A stretch of 64,000 nt of DNA from an unidentified eubacterium SCB49. Lineage in GTDB: Bacteria > Bacteroidota > Bacteroidia > Flavobacteriales > Flavobacteriaceae. The stretch covers positions 62,001 through 126,000 of the forward strand of contig ABCO01000002.1 in NCBI GenBank assembly GCA_000170815.1, written 5' to 3'. The position numbers and the translations under genes were made by a program. The notes below the pieces were generated by a model, which saw only the letters and a program-made list of their open reading frames with translations, did not search any database and had not been told where the DNA came from. Of the stretch, positions 25,666 through 34,646 are shown one piece after another; within the stretch, counting starts at the first letter, position 1; the number at the start of each line of letters is the position of its first letter.

Positions 25666-27849
25666 CTATCTTGTAAATAACAATTCACGATATTTGGTTA
25701 AAGGCCAGATCTCATCATCAACTAACAATTCTAGTTTATCACAATTGTATCTTATCTTATCAAAGAATGGCTTAACCTCATCACAATATTCAAAAGCACG
25801 TTTTTCAGCATCTTCAATTTTATTTGCTTTTTTACGAGCATCAATCATTGCCGTGATGTCCTTATTAATACTTTCAATATGACCACTAATATCTTCAATC
25901 AACCTCATTTGTTCTGCAGCTAACTTTTTAAAGTCTTTTCCGTAGATATCTTTAAGCCCTTGTACATTTTCAATTAAAATATTTTGATAACGAATAGCTG
26001 TTGGTATTACGTGATTTCTTGCGATATCACCTAATACACGACCTTCTATCTGTATATGCATTGCATATTCTTCTACTTCAATTTCGTGACGTGCTTCAAT
26101 TTCTATTTTACTCATGATACCAAGCTCTTCGTAAAGCTTAATAGTCTTTTCAGAAACTTTTTCTTTTAAAGCACTAGGTGTTGTTTTGTTATTACTAAGA
26201 CCGCGTTTTTCAGCTTCTTTTTCCCAAGCTTCTCCGTAACCATCTCCTTCAAAACGAATTCGCTTACTATCTTTAATATATTCTCTCAATACATTAAAAA
26301 TAGCATCATCCTTCTTCATTTTCTCACCTTTAATTAAGGCATCTACTTGAGCTTTAAACTCAATTAATTGCTTAGCAACAATTGTATTTAATACCGTCAT
26401 TGGTTTTGCACAATTAGCTGTAGAACCTACCGCTCTAAACTCAAATTTGTTACCTGTAAAAGCAAAAGGTGAAGTTCTATTACGATCTGTATTATCTAAT
26501 AATATTTCAGGAATTTTACCTACAACATTTAATTTAAGGTCTGTTTTATCTTCTGGAGACAACTTTCCATCTTTTACCTTCTCTAAAGCATCAAGTACAC
26601 TTGTTAATTGGCTACCAATAAAGACTGATATAATAGCCGGAGGCGCTTCGTTTGCTCCAAGACGATGGTCGTTACTCGCACTTGCAATTGCAGATCTCAA
26701 CAACTCTTCGTATTCATTTACCGCTTTAATAGTATTAATAAAGAAGGTTAAAAACTGAAGGTTTTTCATTGGAGTACTACCTGGGCTTAATAGGTTAACT
26801 CCAGTGTTAGTAGATAAAGACCAGTTATTATGTTTACCACTTCCATTTACACCTGCAAAAGGTTTTTCATGAAACAGTACTTTAAAATTATGACGATCTC
26901 CTACTTTAGACATTACATCCATTAATAAGGAGTTATGATCTACCGCAAGATTCGTTTCTTCAAAAATAGGAGCTAACTCAAACTGGTTAGGTGCTACTTC
27001 ATTATGTCTTGTCTTTACAGGTATTCCTAAAAGCATACATTCTGTTTCTAGGTCACGCATAAAATCTAATGCTCGTTTTGGTATAGAACCAAAATAATGA
27101 TCATCTAATTGTTGTCCTTTAGCAGATGCTTGCCCTAATAAGGTACGCCCTGTTAGGTCAATGTCTGGTCTTGATTTAGCTAAAGCTTTATCAATCAAGA
27201 AATATTCTTGCTCCCATCCTAATGTTGGGTTAATCTTTGTTACACTTTTATCAAAATACTTAGCAACATCTACAGCAGCTTTATCTATAACTTGTAAAGC
27301 TCTCAATAAAGGTGTTTTATTATCTAATGCCTCTCCTGTATAAGAAACAAATACTGTAGGAATACACAAAGTTGTACCAAAAATAAACGCTGGAGAAGTT
27401 GGATCCCAAGCTGTATAACCACGAGCTTCAAATGTGTTTCTAATTCCTCCGTTAGGAAAACTAGATGCATCAGGTTCTTGTTGCACTAACTGGCCACCAC
27501 CAAATTTTTCAATAGCTCCATCTTCTGTTGTTTCAAAAAAGGCATCATGCTTTTCTGCAGTTGTACCTGTTAATGGCTGAAACCAATGCGTATAATGTGT
27601 TGCTCCTCTTGATATAGCCCATTCTTTCATACCTGTCGATATGTGATCTGCTATATTACGGTCTATTTTACTTCCGTTTATTACTGCGTCTTGAACACTT
27701 TTGTATGAATCTTTTGTAAGGTATTGACGCATTGCTGCATCGTTAAATACGTTTTGACCAAAAATTGCTGAACGTCTTTCTGGTTCTTGAACATCAATTA
27801 CTGGACGATTGAATGTTTCTTTAATGGCATGAAATCTTAATGTGGACAT
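25666..27849 (-). CDS. glnN: glutamine synthetase type III
   Basis: This 727-aa enzyme makes glutamine from glutamate, ammonia and ATP. The length and blocks are those of GS-III, the form typical of Bacteroidota: an N-terminal RRSAIFGQNVFND, catalytic-domain GWEQEYFLID, KTRHNEVAPNQFELAPIFEE and GSGKHNNWSLSTNTGVNLL. NRTSPFAFTGNKFEFRAVGS near residue 460 is the ATP/glutamate region. The C-terminal helical extension (YAMHIQIEGRVLGDIARNHVIP) is specific to type III. The gene is monocistronic. A control by nitrogen status is likely but no operator is evident. Confidence 0.95.
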   Translation of the reverse strand: MSTLRFHAIKETFNRPVIDVQEPERRSAIFGQNVFNDAAMRQYLTKDSYKSVQDAVINGSKIDRNIADHISTGMKEWAISRGATHYTHWFQPLTGTTAEKHDAFFETTEDGAIEKFGGGQLVQQEPDASSFPNGGIRNTFEARGYTAWDPTSPAFIFGTTLCIPTVFVSYTGEALDNKTPLLRALQVIDKAAVDVAKYFDKSVTKINPTLGWEQEYFLIDKALAKSRPDIDLTGRTLLGQASAKGQQLDDHYFGSIPKRALDFMRDLETECMLLGIPVKTRHNEVAPNQFELAPIFEETNLAVDHNSLLMDVMSKVGDRHNFKVLFHEKPFAGVNGSGKHNNWSLSTNTGVNLLSPGSTPMKNLQFLTFFINTIKAVNEYEELLRSAIASASNDHRLGANEAPPAIISVFIGSQLTSVLDALEKVKDGKLSPEDKTDLKLNVVGKIPEILLDNTDRNRTSPFAFTGNKFEFRAVGSTANCAKPMTVLNTIVAKQLIEFKAQVDALIKGEKMKKDDAIFNVLREYIKDSKRIRFEGDGYGEAWEKEAEKRGLSNNKTTPSALKEKVSEKTIKLYEELGIMSKIEIEARHEIEVEEYAMHIQIEGRVLGDIARNHVIPTAIRYQNILIENVQGLKDIYGKDFKKLAAEQMRLIEDISGHIESINKDITAMIDARKKANKIEDAEKRAFEYCDEVKPFFDKIRYNCDKLELLVDDEIWPLTKYRELLFTR

Positions 27850-28135
27850 ATTAATGTACTTTGTAAGTTAATGATTTACTTCTGAAATATTCAGAAATAT
27901 TAAATTAAAGCGCAAAAATACATTTTATTCAGAGACACCCCTTCTTTTTTATAAAATTTTATTACTAAAAGTGTCAATCACAACAATCACCCCCTTAATT
28001 AACAGGGGTAAATTAAACAATTAAATAACGAACAATGCTTTTATTACGAATTCTGTATTTATTCTAAAATAAAAAAAGAATAATTAAACAGGCTTAAAGA
28101 AGTAAAAATAGAAAGTATTAAATGTAATTGAAGTA

Positions 28136-29089
28136 TTAATTTATAAATGCCAAACTGATAAATGCACAATAAGCAACTACAATAACAAAGCCTTTAACTC
28201 TACCTATCTCAAAACGCTTACCTATAAAAGCTAACGGAATAAGAACCGCCGCAAATCCAAGCATCCACCAGATATCATTAGTTAGCACTTCTGGACTATT
28301 AACATTAATAGGTTGTATGAGTGCGGTAATTCCCAGTACAGAAGCTATATTAAAAATATTAGATCCAATTAAATTACCTAACGATAGTGCTTTTTCCTTT
28401 TTTAATGCAGCAATAACAGATGCTGCTAATTCTGGAACACTTGTTCCTACGGCTATCATCGTTACCGCAATAACACGCTCGCTAACCCCAAGCATCGTTG
28501 CTAGGTCTACAGCACCATCTACTAATAATGTACTACCAAAATAAAGAGAAACCGCTCCAATTAACAACCATATTCCAATCTTAAAATTTGAAACTACGGC
28601 TAATGAATCATCTACTTCATCTGTTAGATCATCTTCGCTTGAGTTTTTTCTGGCTCTCGAGATTAATAAATACAAATAAATAAACAGTATCACTAATAAC
28701 CCTATCCCCTCCAATTGAGAAATCTGATTTCCACTAGACAATATAAAATAAAGGGCAATGGATAGCACCATCATCATTGGCCAATTAAATTTGTAGAAAT
28801 CTTTATCTATAGTTAGTGGAGTAATAATGGCAGTAATCCCTAAAACCAACCCAATATTTGCAATATTTGAACCAATAACGTTTCCGAGAGAAATATCACT
28901 AAATCCATCCAGTGCAGCTTGAATACTTACTAAAAGCTCTGGCGCAGAAGTAGCAAAAGAAACTACCGTAAGCCCAATAATCATTTTAGACAGTTTTAAT
29001 TTAAATGATAAACCCACAGCGGCACGCACCAAAAACTCTCCCCCTACCACTAAAAGTACTAAACCTGCTATTATAAATACAATGCTCAT
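28136..29089 (-). CDS. calcium/sodium antiporter of the CaCA family
   Basis: This 317-aa inner-membrane protein has ten predicted helices and the two inverted alpha repeats of CaCA exchangers: ATSAPELLVS with GNVIGSNIANIGLVLG in the first half, and GTSVPELAASV with GNLIGSNIFNIASVLG in the second. These glutamates and asparagines bind cations. The layout matches the YrbG group (K+-independent Na+/Ca2+ exchangers). The loop between the halves is short and acidic (EDDLTDEVDDS). It is monocistronic, divergent from the blaI-like gene. Ion specificity is by family. Confidence 0.9.
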   Translation of the reverse strand: MSIVFIIAGLVLLVVGGEFLVRAAVGLSFKLKLSKMIIGLTVVSFATSAPELLVSIQAALDGFSDISLGNVIGSNIANIGLVLGITAIITPLTIDKDFYKFNWPMMMVLSIALYFILSSGNQISQLEGIGLLVILFIYLYLLISRARKNSSEDDLTDEVDDSLAVVSNFKIGIWLLIGAVSLYFGSTLLVDGAVDLATMLGVSERVIAVTMIAVGTSVPELAASVIAALKKEKALSLGNLIGSNIFNIASVLGITALIQPINVNSPEVLTNDIWWMLGFAAVLIPLAFIGKRFEIGRVKGFVIVVAYCAFISLAFIN

Positions 29090-29170
29090 CGTTATTAATT
29101 TATTGACGCGAAGATACTTAAATCAAGATAAAAAAAATTGCGTGACAAGACAATAACCAACTACATATAT

Positions 29171-29222
29171 AGTTATATAACTGAATACATAGTTGTATAA
29201 CTGTTTTTTTAGTTATAGATTT
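29171..29222 (+). promoter_or_regulatory. three 20-bp-phased operator repeats over the blaI promoter
   Basis: AGTTATATAACT (29171-29182, perfect palindrome), AGTTGTATAACT (29191-29202) and AGTTATAGATTT (29211-29222, half site) start exactly 20 bp apart, two helical turns. They overlap the promoter elements, fitting binding sites for the BlaI-like repressor encoded downstream. Confidence 0.7.
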
Positions 29223-29223
29223 G
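29193..29223 (+). promoter_or_regulatory. blaI-blaR-like promoter
   Basis: TTG (29193-29195) and TAGATTTG (29216-29223) are 20 bases apart, matching the -33/-7 Bacteroidota promoter. The ATG follows at 29252. Both elements lie inside the operator repeats. Confidence 0.75.
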
Positions 29224-29251
29224 TATACTGTCACTATTGATATTTTAGAAT

Positions 29252-29608
29252 ATGGAAAAACTAACAAATAAAGAAGAAGAAATCATGCAGATTCTCTGGC
29301 AATTAGAGAATGCATTTGTTAAAGAGATTGTAGCCGCTTTACCAGAAGCAGCACATTACAATACCATTTCTACCATAGTTCGCGGATTAGAAGAAAAAGG
29401 GTTTGTGAGTTATAATGCCTTTGGAAAAACCCATCAATATTACCCTACTGTAACCAAAGCTGCTTATGCAAACAAATATTTAAACCTAGCTTCTCAACGC
29501 TTTTTTAATAGCAGCTACAAGAGTATGGTTTCTTTTTTTGCCAAAGAAGAAAAAATAAGTGCAGATGAGTTGCGTGAAATACTAGCCATCATTGAAAAAA
29601 AGAATTAG
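29252..29608 (+). CDS. BlaI/MecI/CopY family repressor
   Basis: This 118-aa winged-helix protein has LTNKEEEIMQILWQLENAFVKEI (helix 1-2), HYNTISTIVRGLEEKGFVSY (recognition helix and wing) and a C-terminal dimerisation segment (FFAKEEKISADELREILAIIEKK). The family represses its own operon until the partner M56 membrane peptidase cleaves it. The peptidase gene follows 2 bases after the stop. The phased palindromes over the promoter support autorepression. The inducer is unknown, and no beta-lactamase is nearby, so an envelope-stress role is likely. Confidence 0.92.
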   Translation: MEKLTNKEEEIMQILWQLENAFVKEIVAALPEAAHYNTISTIVRGLEEKGFVSYNAFGKTHQYYPTVTKAAYANKYLNLASQRFFNSSYKSMVSFFAKEEKISADELREILAIIEKKN

Positions 29609-29610
29609 AT

Positions 29611-31605
29611 ATGGAATTCTTACACTATTTATTAAAATCTGCAGGAATATTGGCTCTATTCTACTTTGTTTATATACTTGTATTAGAGAAAGACACCTAT
29701 TTTTCGGCTAAACGATTTTACCTATTAACAGGATTAATTGCTGCTTTACTTTTGCCGCTAATTACTTTTACAAACACCACAATTATAGAAAGAACAAGCG
29801 TCGCTCCCATAAACAACATCACCCAGTTTATCACTAACAACACTACAGAAACCTCAGAAATCATTGTTCAGGAAAACGCCTTAAATTGGATAGCAATACT
29901 CATTACCATATATCTTTTAGGTGTATGCGTGTTACTTATTAGGTTTACGTTTCAACTATTTTCTTTAATACACCTATTAAGGAACCATAAATCGAAGCAA
30001 GTGGAGCAATATAAATTTATAGAAACCAACAAAGAGATAGCCCCCTTTTCATTTTTTAAATATATCGTTTATAACCCTAACACCCATAATAGCGATGAGT
30101 TAAAAATGATATTGCTTCACGAAAAAATACATGCCTCCCAATGGCATAGCATTGACTTATTAGCAGCAAACTTGATGCGTATTTTTCAATGGCTAAATCC
30201 AGTAACATGGTTGTACAAAAAAAGCATGGAAGCTAATTTAGAATTTTTAGCAGATACCCAAACCGTAGAAAAGATAGACAATAAGAAACACTATCAATTA
30301 ACGCTAGTCAAAGCCTCATCAGCATTACCTGTACCAGCACTAACCAATAATTTTTATCAATCATTCATCAAAAAACGAATCATTATGTTAAACAAAAAAA
30401 ACTCAAACAAGTACCAACAGTTAAAACTCATTATAATACTTCCTTTATTGGCTTTATTCATGTGGAGTTTTAACACAAAAGAAATCATCCATTATAAGGA
30501 CTCAAAATTAAACGAGACTATTTTAACATCAAGCCTAAATAAAGAAACGCTTGACATTTCAGAAGAAAAAAAGCCTAGCCCAGAACAAAAAACAGAGATA
30601 AAATTGCTTGATACGGCAACAAAAACTTCGCAACAAAAAAACAATGCATCACAAACCTTAATAAAGACCTCAACGAGTATTGAGAAAATTGTAGCAAATT
30701 TTAGGTATCTAATAAATAGCAACACTACCGATGAAGAGTTAGAAAGTATCAAAAAAGAACTTAGTGAAAAGCACAATACTGAGTTTAATTACACAACGAA
30801 AAGAAATACTAATAACGAAATAACAAGTATTACAATTCAGTATACTGATGATAAAAATAATAGCGGAAACTACGCTGTAAGTAGCGACACCCCTATTAGC
30901 GACTTTTATTTTTTCCAAAGAGGCAACCATACTGGTTTTGGAAATGCAGCTGATCAAGGTGAGTTAAGAAACAGAACCAGAAGACCCTCAAAGAAAAGAA
31001 TCGAGGTTTCAAAAGAACGAAGAGATTCTCTAAGTCATAGAGCAGAAATGCGTAGAAGCAAAGCAAAAGAACAAAGAGCTATGATCTCTGAAAGGCGAAA
31101 AGAAATGAGGCAGCACATAAACTCTTCTCGCACTAGAAAAGACACTACAACCTCATCATCAGACTCCTTGTTCTCATCTTTAAGAGGCAAACCAATTGTA
31201 TATCTAAATGGAGTACTCTACAAAGGCGACCTCAACACTATTAATCCAGATCAAATAGCGTCTGTTAATGTGTTAAAAAATAACAGTGCGATAAAAAAGT
31301 ATGGTGTTAGAGCAAGAAATGGTGTTATAGAGATTAACCTAAAAAATGAAAATTCAACTAGTACAGATGCTCATTTTGACAATATAATCATCTCTAAAAA
31401 CACGACAGATAACGAGCTTCAAAACATTCTGAAAACGGCAAGTAATAACGGGAAAATCTTTACCTACAAACGCGTAAAGAGAAATTCGAAAGGTGAAATA
31501 ACCAGTATTAAAATTACAGTTAATGATAACAAAGGAAACAAACAAACCATATCAAAACAGACAAACACTAACGAGCCCATTGAAGATATACAAATAGCCT
31601 TTTAA
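29611..31605 (+). CDS. BlaR1/MecR1-type M56 membrane peptidase with plug-like C-terminus
   Basis: This 664-aa protein has N-terminal membrane helices (from about residue 10, 35 and 90) and the M56 zinc motif HEKIH (His170-His174) with HSIDLLAANLMRIFQWLNPVTW and a downstream EANLEFLADTQTV, as in BlaR1. Another helix lies near residue 275. The outer part has a repeated segment: about 365-415 (NTTDEELESIKKELSEKHNT) and about 590-650 (NTTDNELQNILKTASNNGKI), each followed by a strand pair. Between them PIVYLNGVLYKGDLN and SVNVLKNNSAIKKYGVRARNGVIEI match the plug-like motif seen in TonB receptors. The sensed signal is unknown. Confidence 0.85.
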   Translation: MEFLHYLLKSAGILALFYFVYILVLEKDTYFSAKRFYLLTGLIAALLLPLITFTNTTIIERTSVAPINNITQFITNNTTETSEIIVQENALNWIAILITIYLLGVCVLLIRFTFQLFSLIHLLRNHKSKQVEQYKFIETNKEIAPFSFFKYIVYNPNTHNSDELKMILLHEKIHASQWHSIDLLAANLMRIFQWLNPVTWLYKKSMEANLEFLADTQTVEKIDNKKHYQLTLVKASSALPVPALTNNFYQSFIKKRIIMLNKKNSNKYQQLKLIIILPLLALFMWSFNTKEIIHYKDSKLNETILTSSLNKETLDISEEKKPSPEQKTEIKLLDTATKTSQQKNNASQTLIKTSTSIEKIVANFRYLINSNTTDEELESIKKELSEKHNTEFNYTTKRNTNNEITSITIQYTDDKNNSGNYAVSSDTPISDFYFFQRGNHTGFGNAADQGELRNRTRRPSKKRIEVSKERRDSLSHRAEMRRSKAKEQRAMISERRKEMRQHINSSRTRKDTTTSSSDSLFSSLRGKPIVYLNGVLYKGDLNTINPDQIASVNVLKNNSAIKKYGVRARNGVIEINLKNENSTSTDAHFDNIIISKNTTDNELQNILKTASNNGKIFTYKRVKRNSKGEITSIKITVNDNKGNKQTISKQTNTNEPIEDIQIAF

Positions 31606-31620
31606 ATAATGAATAAAAAA

Positions 31621-31650
31621 AATCCTGATGAATTTCAGGATTTTTTTTAC
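31621..31650 (+). terminator. terminator of the blaI-blaR-like operon
   Basis: AATCCTGA and TCAGGATT form the stem, followed by eight T, right after the M56 stop. Confidence 0.85.
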
Positions 31651-31662
31651 TATTTTAATAAT

Positions 31663-31815
31663 ATGAAAAAGAAATTTTTTAAAACTTTAGCCAAGATTAA
31701 CAAAGCGGTTTTACCTAGTCTTACAAAAAACAAAGTAGACCTCTCAAAAGCCTCTAAGTTTCAAATGGCCTTATTAGGATTTAAATTGTGGGTCACTAAA
31801 AATGCGTTAGACTAA
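31663..31815 (+). CDS. small conserved basic protein
   Basis: This 50-aa protein (KKKFFKTLAKINKAVLPSL, then DLSKASKFQMALLGFKLWVTKNALD) is basic and helical with no signal. Similar 50-residue proteins are frequent in Flavobacteriaceae, sometimes under misleading product names; their function is unknown. An in-frame ATG at 31609 would add 18 residues, but that stretch is the terminator hairpin of the preceding operon, so the ATG at 31663 is chosen. The stop overlaps the end of the convergent apt gene by four bases. Confidence 0.75.
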   Translation: MKKKFFKTLAKINKAVLPSLTKNKVDLSKASKFQMALLGFKLWVTKNALD

Positions 31816-32327
31816 TAGCTTAATAAAGAAGCTACATCATATTTTTTTAGCTTATCTACTCCTTTTAAGAAATCTATCTGCATAATAAAATTGCACTGCA
31901 CTACAATACCACCCGCACGTTCTACCATATTACACGCTGCTTTTGCAGTACCACCAGTAGCAAGCACATCATCATGAACAAGTACACGATCTCCTTTTTG
32001 TATTGCATCTTCGTGCATCTCTAGCACATCCATTCCATACTCCAGCGAATAGGGTTCTTTATAGGTATCATAAGGAAGCTTACCTGATTTTCGAATAGGC
32101 ACAAAACCAACTTCCAAGGCTTGAGCGATCATCATTCCGAAGAAAAAACCTCTAGACTCTATCCCAATAACTTTATCTATTTTTTGGTCATTAACTAAAG
32201 ATACAAGCTGCTCTAGACACTCTCGAGTAGCCTTCTCATTTAAAAGCAAAGGTGTAATATCTTTAAACATCACTCCTGGCTTAGGAAAATCTGCAACGTC
32301 TCTTATGTATTCTGAAATATCGATCAT
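31812..32327 (-). CDS. apt: adenine phosphoribosyltransferase
   Basis: This 171-aa enzyme salvages adenine to AMP with PRPP. VLVHDDVLATGGTAKAA (about residues 118-134) is the PRPP-binding loop, IESRGFFFGMMIA (around 75-87) and FVPIRKSGKLP follow the APT pattern, and YIRDVADFPKPGVMFKDITPLL is the conserved N-terminus. The size is standard. It is monocistronic, beginning right after the terminator of the upstream stress cluster. Confidence 0.95.
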   Translation of the reverse strand: MIDISEYIRDVADFPKPGVMFKDITPLLLNEKATRECLEQLVSLVNDQKIDKVIGIESRGFFFGMMIAQALEVGFVPIRKSGKLPYDTYKEPYSLEYGMDVLEMHEDAIQKGDRVLVHDDVLATGGTAKAACNMVERAGGIVVQCNFIMQIDFLKGVDKLKKYDVASLLSY

Positions 32328-32346
32328 TTTTAAAAAATATAGGCGT

Positions 32347-32376
32347 AAAAAAAAATCTACCTACTTTAGGTAGATT
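32347..32376 (-). terminator. terminator downstream of the universal stress gene
   Basis: On the minus strand AATCTACCTA and TAGGTAGATT form a 10-bp stem with a three-base loop, followed by nine T. It closes the minus-strand stress cluster about 130 bases past the last stop. Confidence 0.85.
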
Positions 32377-32508
32377 GTAAAACAGTGTTCTACTCTAGTC
32401 AAAACATAAGAGAACAACAGCATTAGTGACCATAATAGTCTCAAATTAATGATACTAAAATAAACAAAAATGTCTGTACAGACTAGATCATTTTATAAAA
32501 ACCTCTAT

Positions 32509-33354
32509 TTAATTGTGTAAAGCAATTAACGGTGTGTTTGTTAGAGGGCCTAAATTTGTAATATGCGAATGTACAAATCCCCATTTTCTCCAAAAATCAG
32601 GTTGTGGATCAATAAAGCACATTACTTTATCTGGATTTGCATCTGCAAACTGCCTCAAGTCCATTTCATCTTTTAAGCACTCCACTTTCAATTCGACTCC
32701 AGATAATTTTTTAACATTCATTATCACATCTAATTGATTTAGTTTTTGGATGTCACTCATTTCATCCTTTATGGTTAGAGACATCAGTTTTACCGTTCCT
32801 CTTACAGCCCTTACTAAGGGATACCATTTATTAATTTCTTCACGAGATAATTTCTTATCAAAATTTGAAATCAGAACAAAACTAGGTCGTTTATCTGTAA
32901 ATCCATTTTCTGGAACTACCATCACTGGACAAGTTCGCACATTATCAATAATTAGTTTTGTGTTTTTGCTATAACTACCTGTAGCGTTAGTTTCTTCATC
33001 TTCTTTTCCATCTATTAATACAAGATCTATTTTTAGATTCTCTATCGTATTTTTGATAACCTCAATTAGATCACCGTATTCTGAGATTGCATAAAAACAA
33101 TGATTCTCTCGTGTATTTTTAAGTGTGTATTTTTCTATAACAATACCAAGACTTTTATTAGACTCTTTTCTAGGTTTATTATAATCTGCTTCACTAAATC
33201 TTAAAAAATCAATTGAATCTAAACCTTGAATATTATAATTATACGTGTTCAAAAGATAAAAATTACAAGTTTCGTCTTTCAAAAAAGAGATTGCATAATC
33301 AATCGCGTTATAACAAGATTCTGTAAAGTCTATAGGTAATAATACATTTTTCAT
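32509..33354 (-). CDS. universal stress protein (UspA-like, two-domain length)
   Basis: This 281-aa cytoplasmic protein starts with KNVLLPIDFTESCYNAIDYAI, the classical Usp first strand and helix. LKIDLVLIDGKEDEE and a later TCPVMVVPENG fit the end of the first Usp domain (about 1-150). The second half (about 155-281; FVLISNFDKKLSREEI, CFIDPQPDFWRKW) is a diverged Usp-like domain without the ATP-binding G-x2-G-x9-G(S/T) motif. It is the last gene of the cluster starting near glutamate dehydrogenase, and stress-linked regulation is inferred. Confidence 0.82.
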   Translation of the reverse strand: MKNVLLPIDFTESCYNAIDYAISFLKDETCNFYLLNTYNYNIQGLDSIDFLRFSEADYNKPRKESNKSLGIVIEKYTLKNTRENHCFYAISEYGDLIEVIKNTIENLKIDLVLIDGKEDEETNATGSYSKNTKLIIDNVRTCPVMVVPENGFTDKRPSFVLISNFDKKLSREEINKWYPLVRAVRGTVKLMSLTIKDEMSDIQKLNQLDVIMNVKKLSGVELKVECLKDEMDLRQFADANPDKVMCFIDPQPDFWRKWGFVHSHITNLGPLTNTPLIALHN

Positions 33355-33364
33355 AAGATATGTT

Positions 33365-33745
33365 TTAATTAAATGGTCTCGTTACCATTTGGTTATAGAT
33401 TATTTGTTTTAAGCGATTAAAACCCCGAGTGATCTTAATAAATTCTTCACGCTTTTTCTCGTGCATTTTAGCCCGACTTATATCATAGTTTCTTTGACCG
33501 TATTCTAATTCTTTTTTTAATTCCTGTTCATATTTACAAAAAGCGCCCATGGTCAAGGTATTCTTTCTTCTAAAAGAAAGTATACGCATCGCTATTGCAT
33601 TGTTCTTTACAATTTGTGCCTCTATAAGCTTTAAATACACCAACTCATCATTAAAGCCTTCTATATTTTCAATCCAGTTTGATAACTCTATTAGGTCTTT
33701 TTTAATACATAAAACTCTATTACTCTCTATCCTATTAACTGGCAT
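33365..33745 (-). CDS. helical protein, paralogue of the next gene
   Basis: This 126-aa soluble, Lys-rich protein is predicted fully helical. DLIELSNWIENIEGFNDEL near residues 17-35 and RNYDISRAKMHEKKREEFI near 85-103, then NRLKQIIYNQM, line up with IELDNWINHLVYIKKEL and RRNYLNHLDEYRKLKDAFYSKM in the neighbouring 134-aa protein, so the two are diverged copies. No family was recognised. It lies 10 bases upstream of the universal stress gene, hence probably cotranscribed. Confidence 0.65.
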   Translation of the reverse strand: MPVNRIESNRVLCIKKDLIELSNWIENIEGFNDELVYLKLIEAQIVKNNAIAMRILSFRRKNTLTMGAFCKYEQELKKELEYGQRNYDISRAKMHEKKREEFIKITRGFNRLKQIIYNQMVTRPFN

Positions 33746-33774
33746 GTATTTTCGACTATTATTATTAAAACCAC

Positions 33775-34179
33775 TTATGCTGAAAGAGATATTTTGCCCT
33801 GCATCTTACTATAAAAAGCATCTTTTAACTTTCTATATTCATCTAAGTGATTCAAATAATTACGTCTGTAACTTTCATGCTCTGCAACAAATGCCATATC
33901 GCATTGTGTATCATCGCACTCGACTATATAATCTCTTGAGTTCATATACTTTCTTAACGCCACTAATAAAGCCTCATTCTTAACATCTTTTTCATTAAAT
34001 TGACTTATTGTATCATTGTCATTCAATGTTTCTGACACATTCTCATCACATAAACCTATGATGCTTTGCAGTTCTTTTTTTATGTAAACCAAATGATTGA
34101 TCCAATTATCAAGTTCAATGGTATTCATCTTGTGCATTAGGTCTAAATCATTGTCGTGATCATAAATAGCTGTACTCAT
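33775..34179 (-). CDS. helical protein, paralogue of the preceding one
   Basis: This 134-aa acidic helical protein has no signal. ELDNWINHLVYIKKEL and the C-terminal ESYRRNYLNHLDEYRKLKDAFYSKM are shared with the 126-aa neighbour. It has three Cys (GLCDEN, ECDDTQCD) that the other protein lacks. The layout suggests a coiled-coil or four-helix bundle dimer or partner pair. Function unknown. It sits 19 bases after the Rnk-like gene on the minus strand, in the same likely operon. Confidence 0.65.
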   Translation of the reverse strand: MSTAIYDHDNDLDLMHKMNTIELDNWINHLVYIKKELQSIIGLCDENVSETLNDNDTISQFNEKDVKNEALLVALRKYMNSRDYIVECDDTQCDMAFVAEHESYRRNYLNHLDEYRKLKDAFYSKMQGKISLSA

Positions 34180-34198
34180 TGTTTTCTGTTTAAAAAAA

Positions 34199-34618
34199 TT
34201 ACTTAACCATCTCTAGCTTACGCTCACTTTCTACCTGAGCTACTTTCTCTATTGTTATAAGGTTTTTCCCTGTAGGAAACTCCCATTCTACCGTATCTCC
34301 TTGAGCATACCCAAAAAGCGCCGCCCCCATTACAGTAAGAATAGAAATCTTATCTGCTTTTACATCTTTTAGCGCTGGCGAAACGATTTGAAATTCTTTT
34401 TTCCAACCATTTTTTGTAGATATCAAGACTTGACTATTAAATCGAATCACATCTGTTGGCATCTCTTCTTCGTCTACAATTATTGCAGTTTTGAGTTCTT
34501 CATTAAGTCTTTTAAAAGATTTTTGAATTTCAAAATCTGCCGCATATCCGGAGATATTGAGTATGCGTTTTAAAAACACATACTCTTTTTTCTCTATTAT
34601 TACACTTCCATACTTCAT
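34199..34618 (-). CDS. GreA/Rnk-type RNA polymerase secondary-channel factor
   Basis: This 139-aa protein has a short N-terminal helical part (about 1-50) and a GreA C-terminal (FKBP-like) domain at about 50-135: VISILTVMGAALFGYAQGDTVEWEFPTGKNLITIEKV (shortened in two halves), where PMGAALxGxxxGDxVxW is the family pattern. The N-terminal coiled coil is too short for transcript cleavage as in GreA, so it resembles Rnk, which competes for the secondary channel. Its position in a stress cluster fits a role in tuning transcription under nutrient stress; that is inference. Confidence 0.8.
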   Translation of the reverse strand: MKYGSVIIEKKEYVFLKRILNISGYAADFEIQKSFKRLNEELKTAIIVDEEEMPTDVIRFNSQVLISTKNGWKKEFQIVSPALKDVKADKISILTVMGAALFGYAQGDTVEWEFPTGKNLITIEKVAQVESERKLEMVK

Positions 34619-34646
34619 AATTCATCCGTTTTATTAAAACTATTAA

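Noticed and set aside
27989..28009. ACCCC...GGGGT repeat upstream of glutamine synthetase
   Set aside because: The stem is only five pairs with a long loop and no recognised nitrogen-control motif.
31609..31662. Longer start for the 50-aa basic protein
   Set aside because: The extra codons coincide with the terminator hairpin of the preceding operon.
33549..33983. 144-codon open frame on the plus strand
   Set aside because: It lies opposite two minus-strand genes and has no family features or promoter; it is most likely a chance frame in AT-rich DNA.
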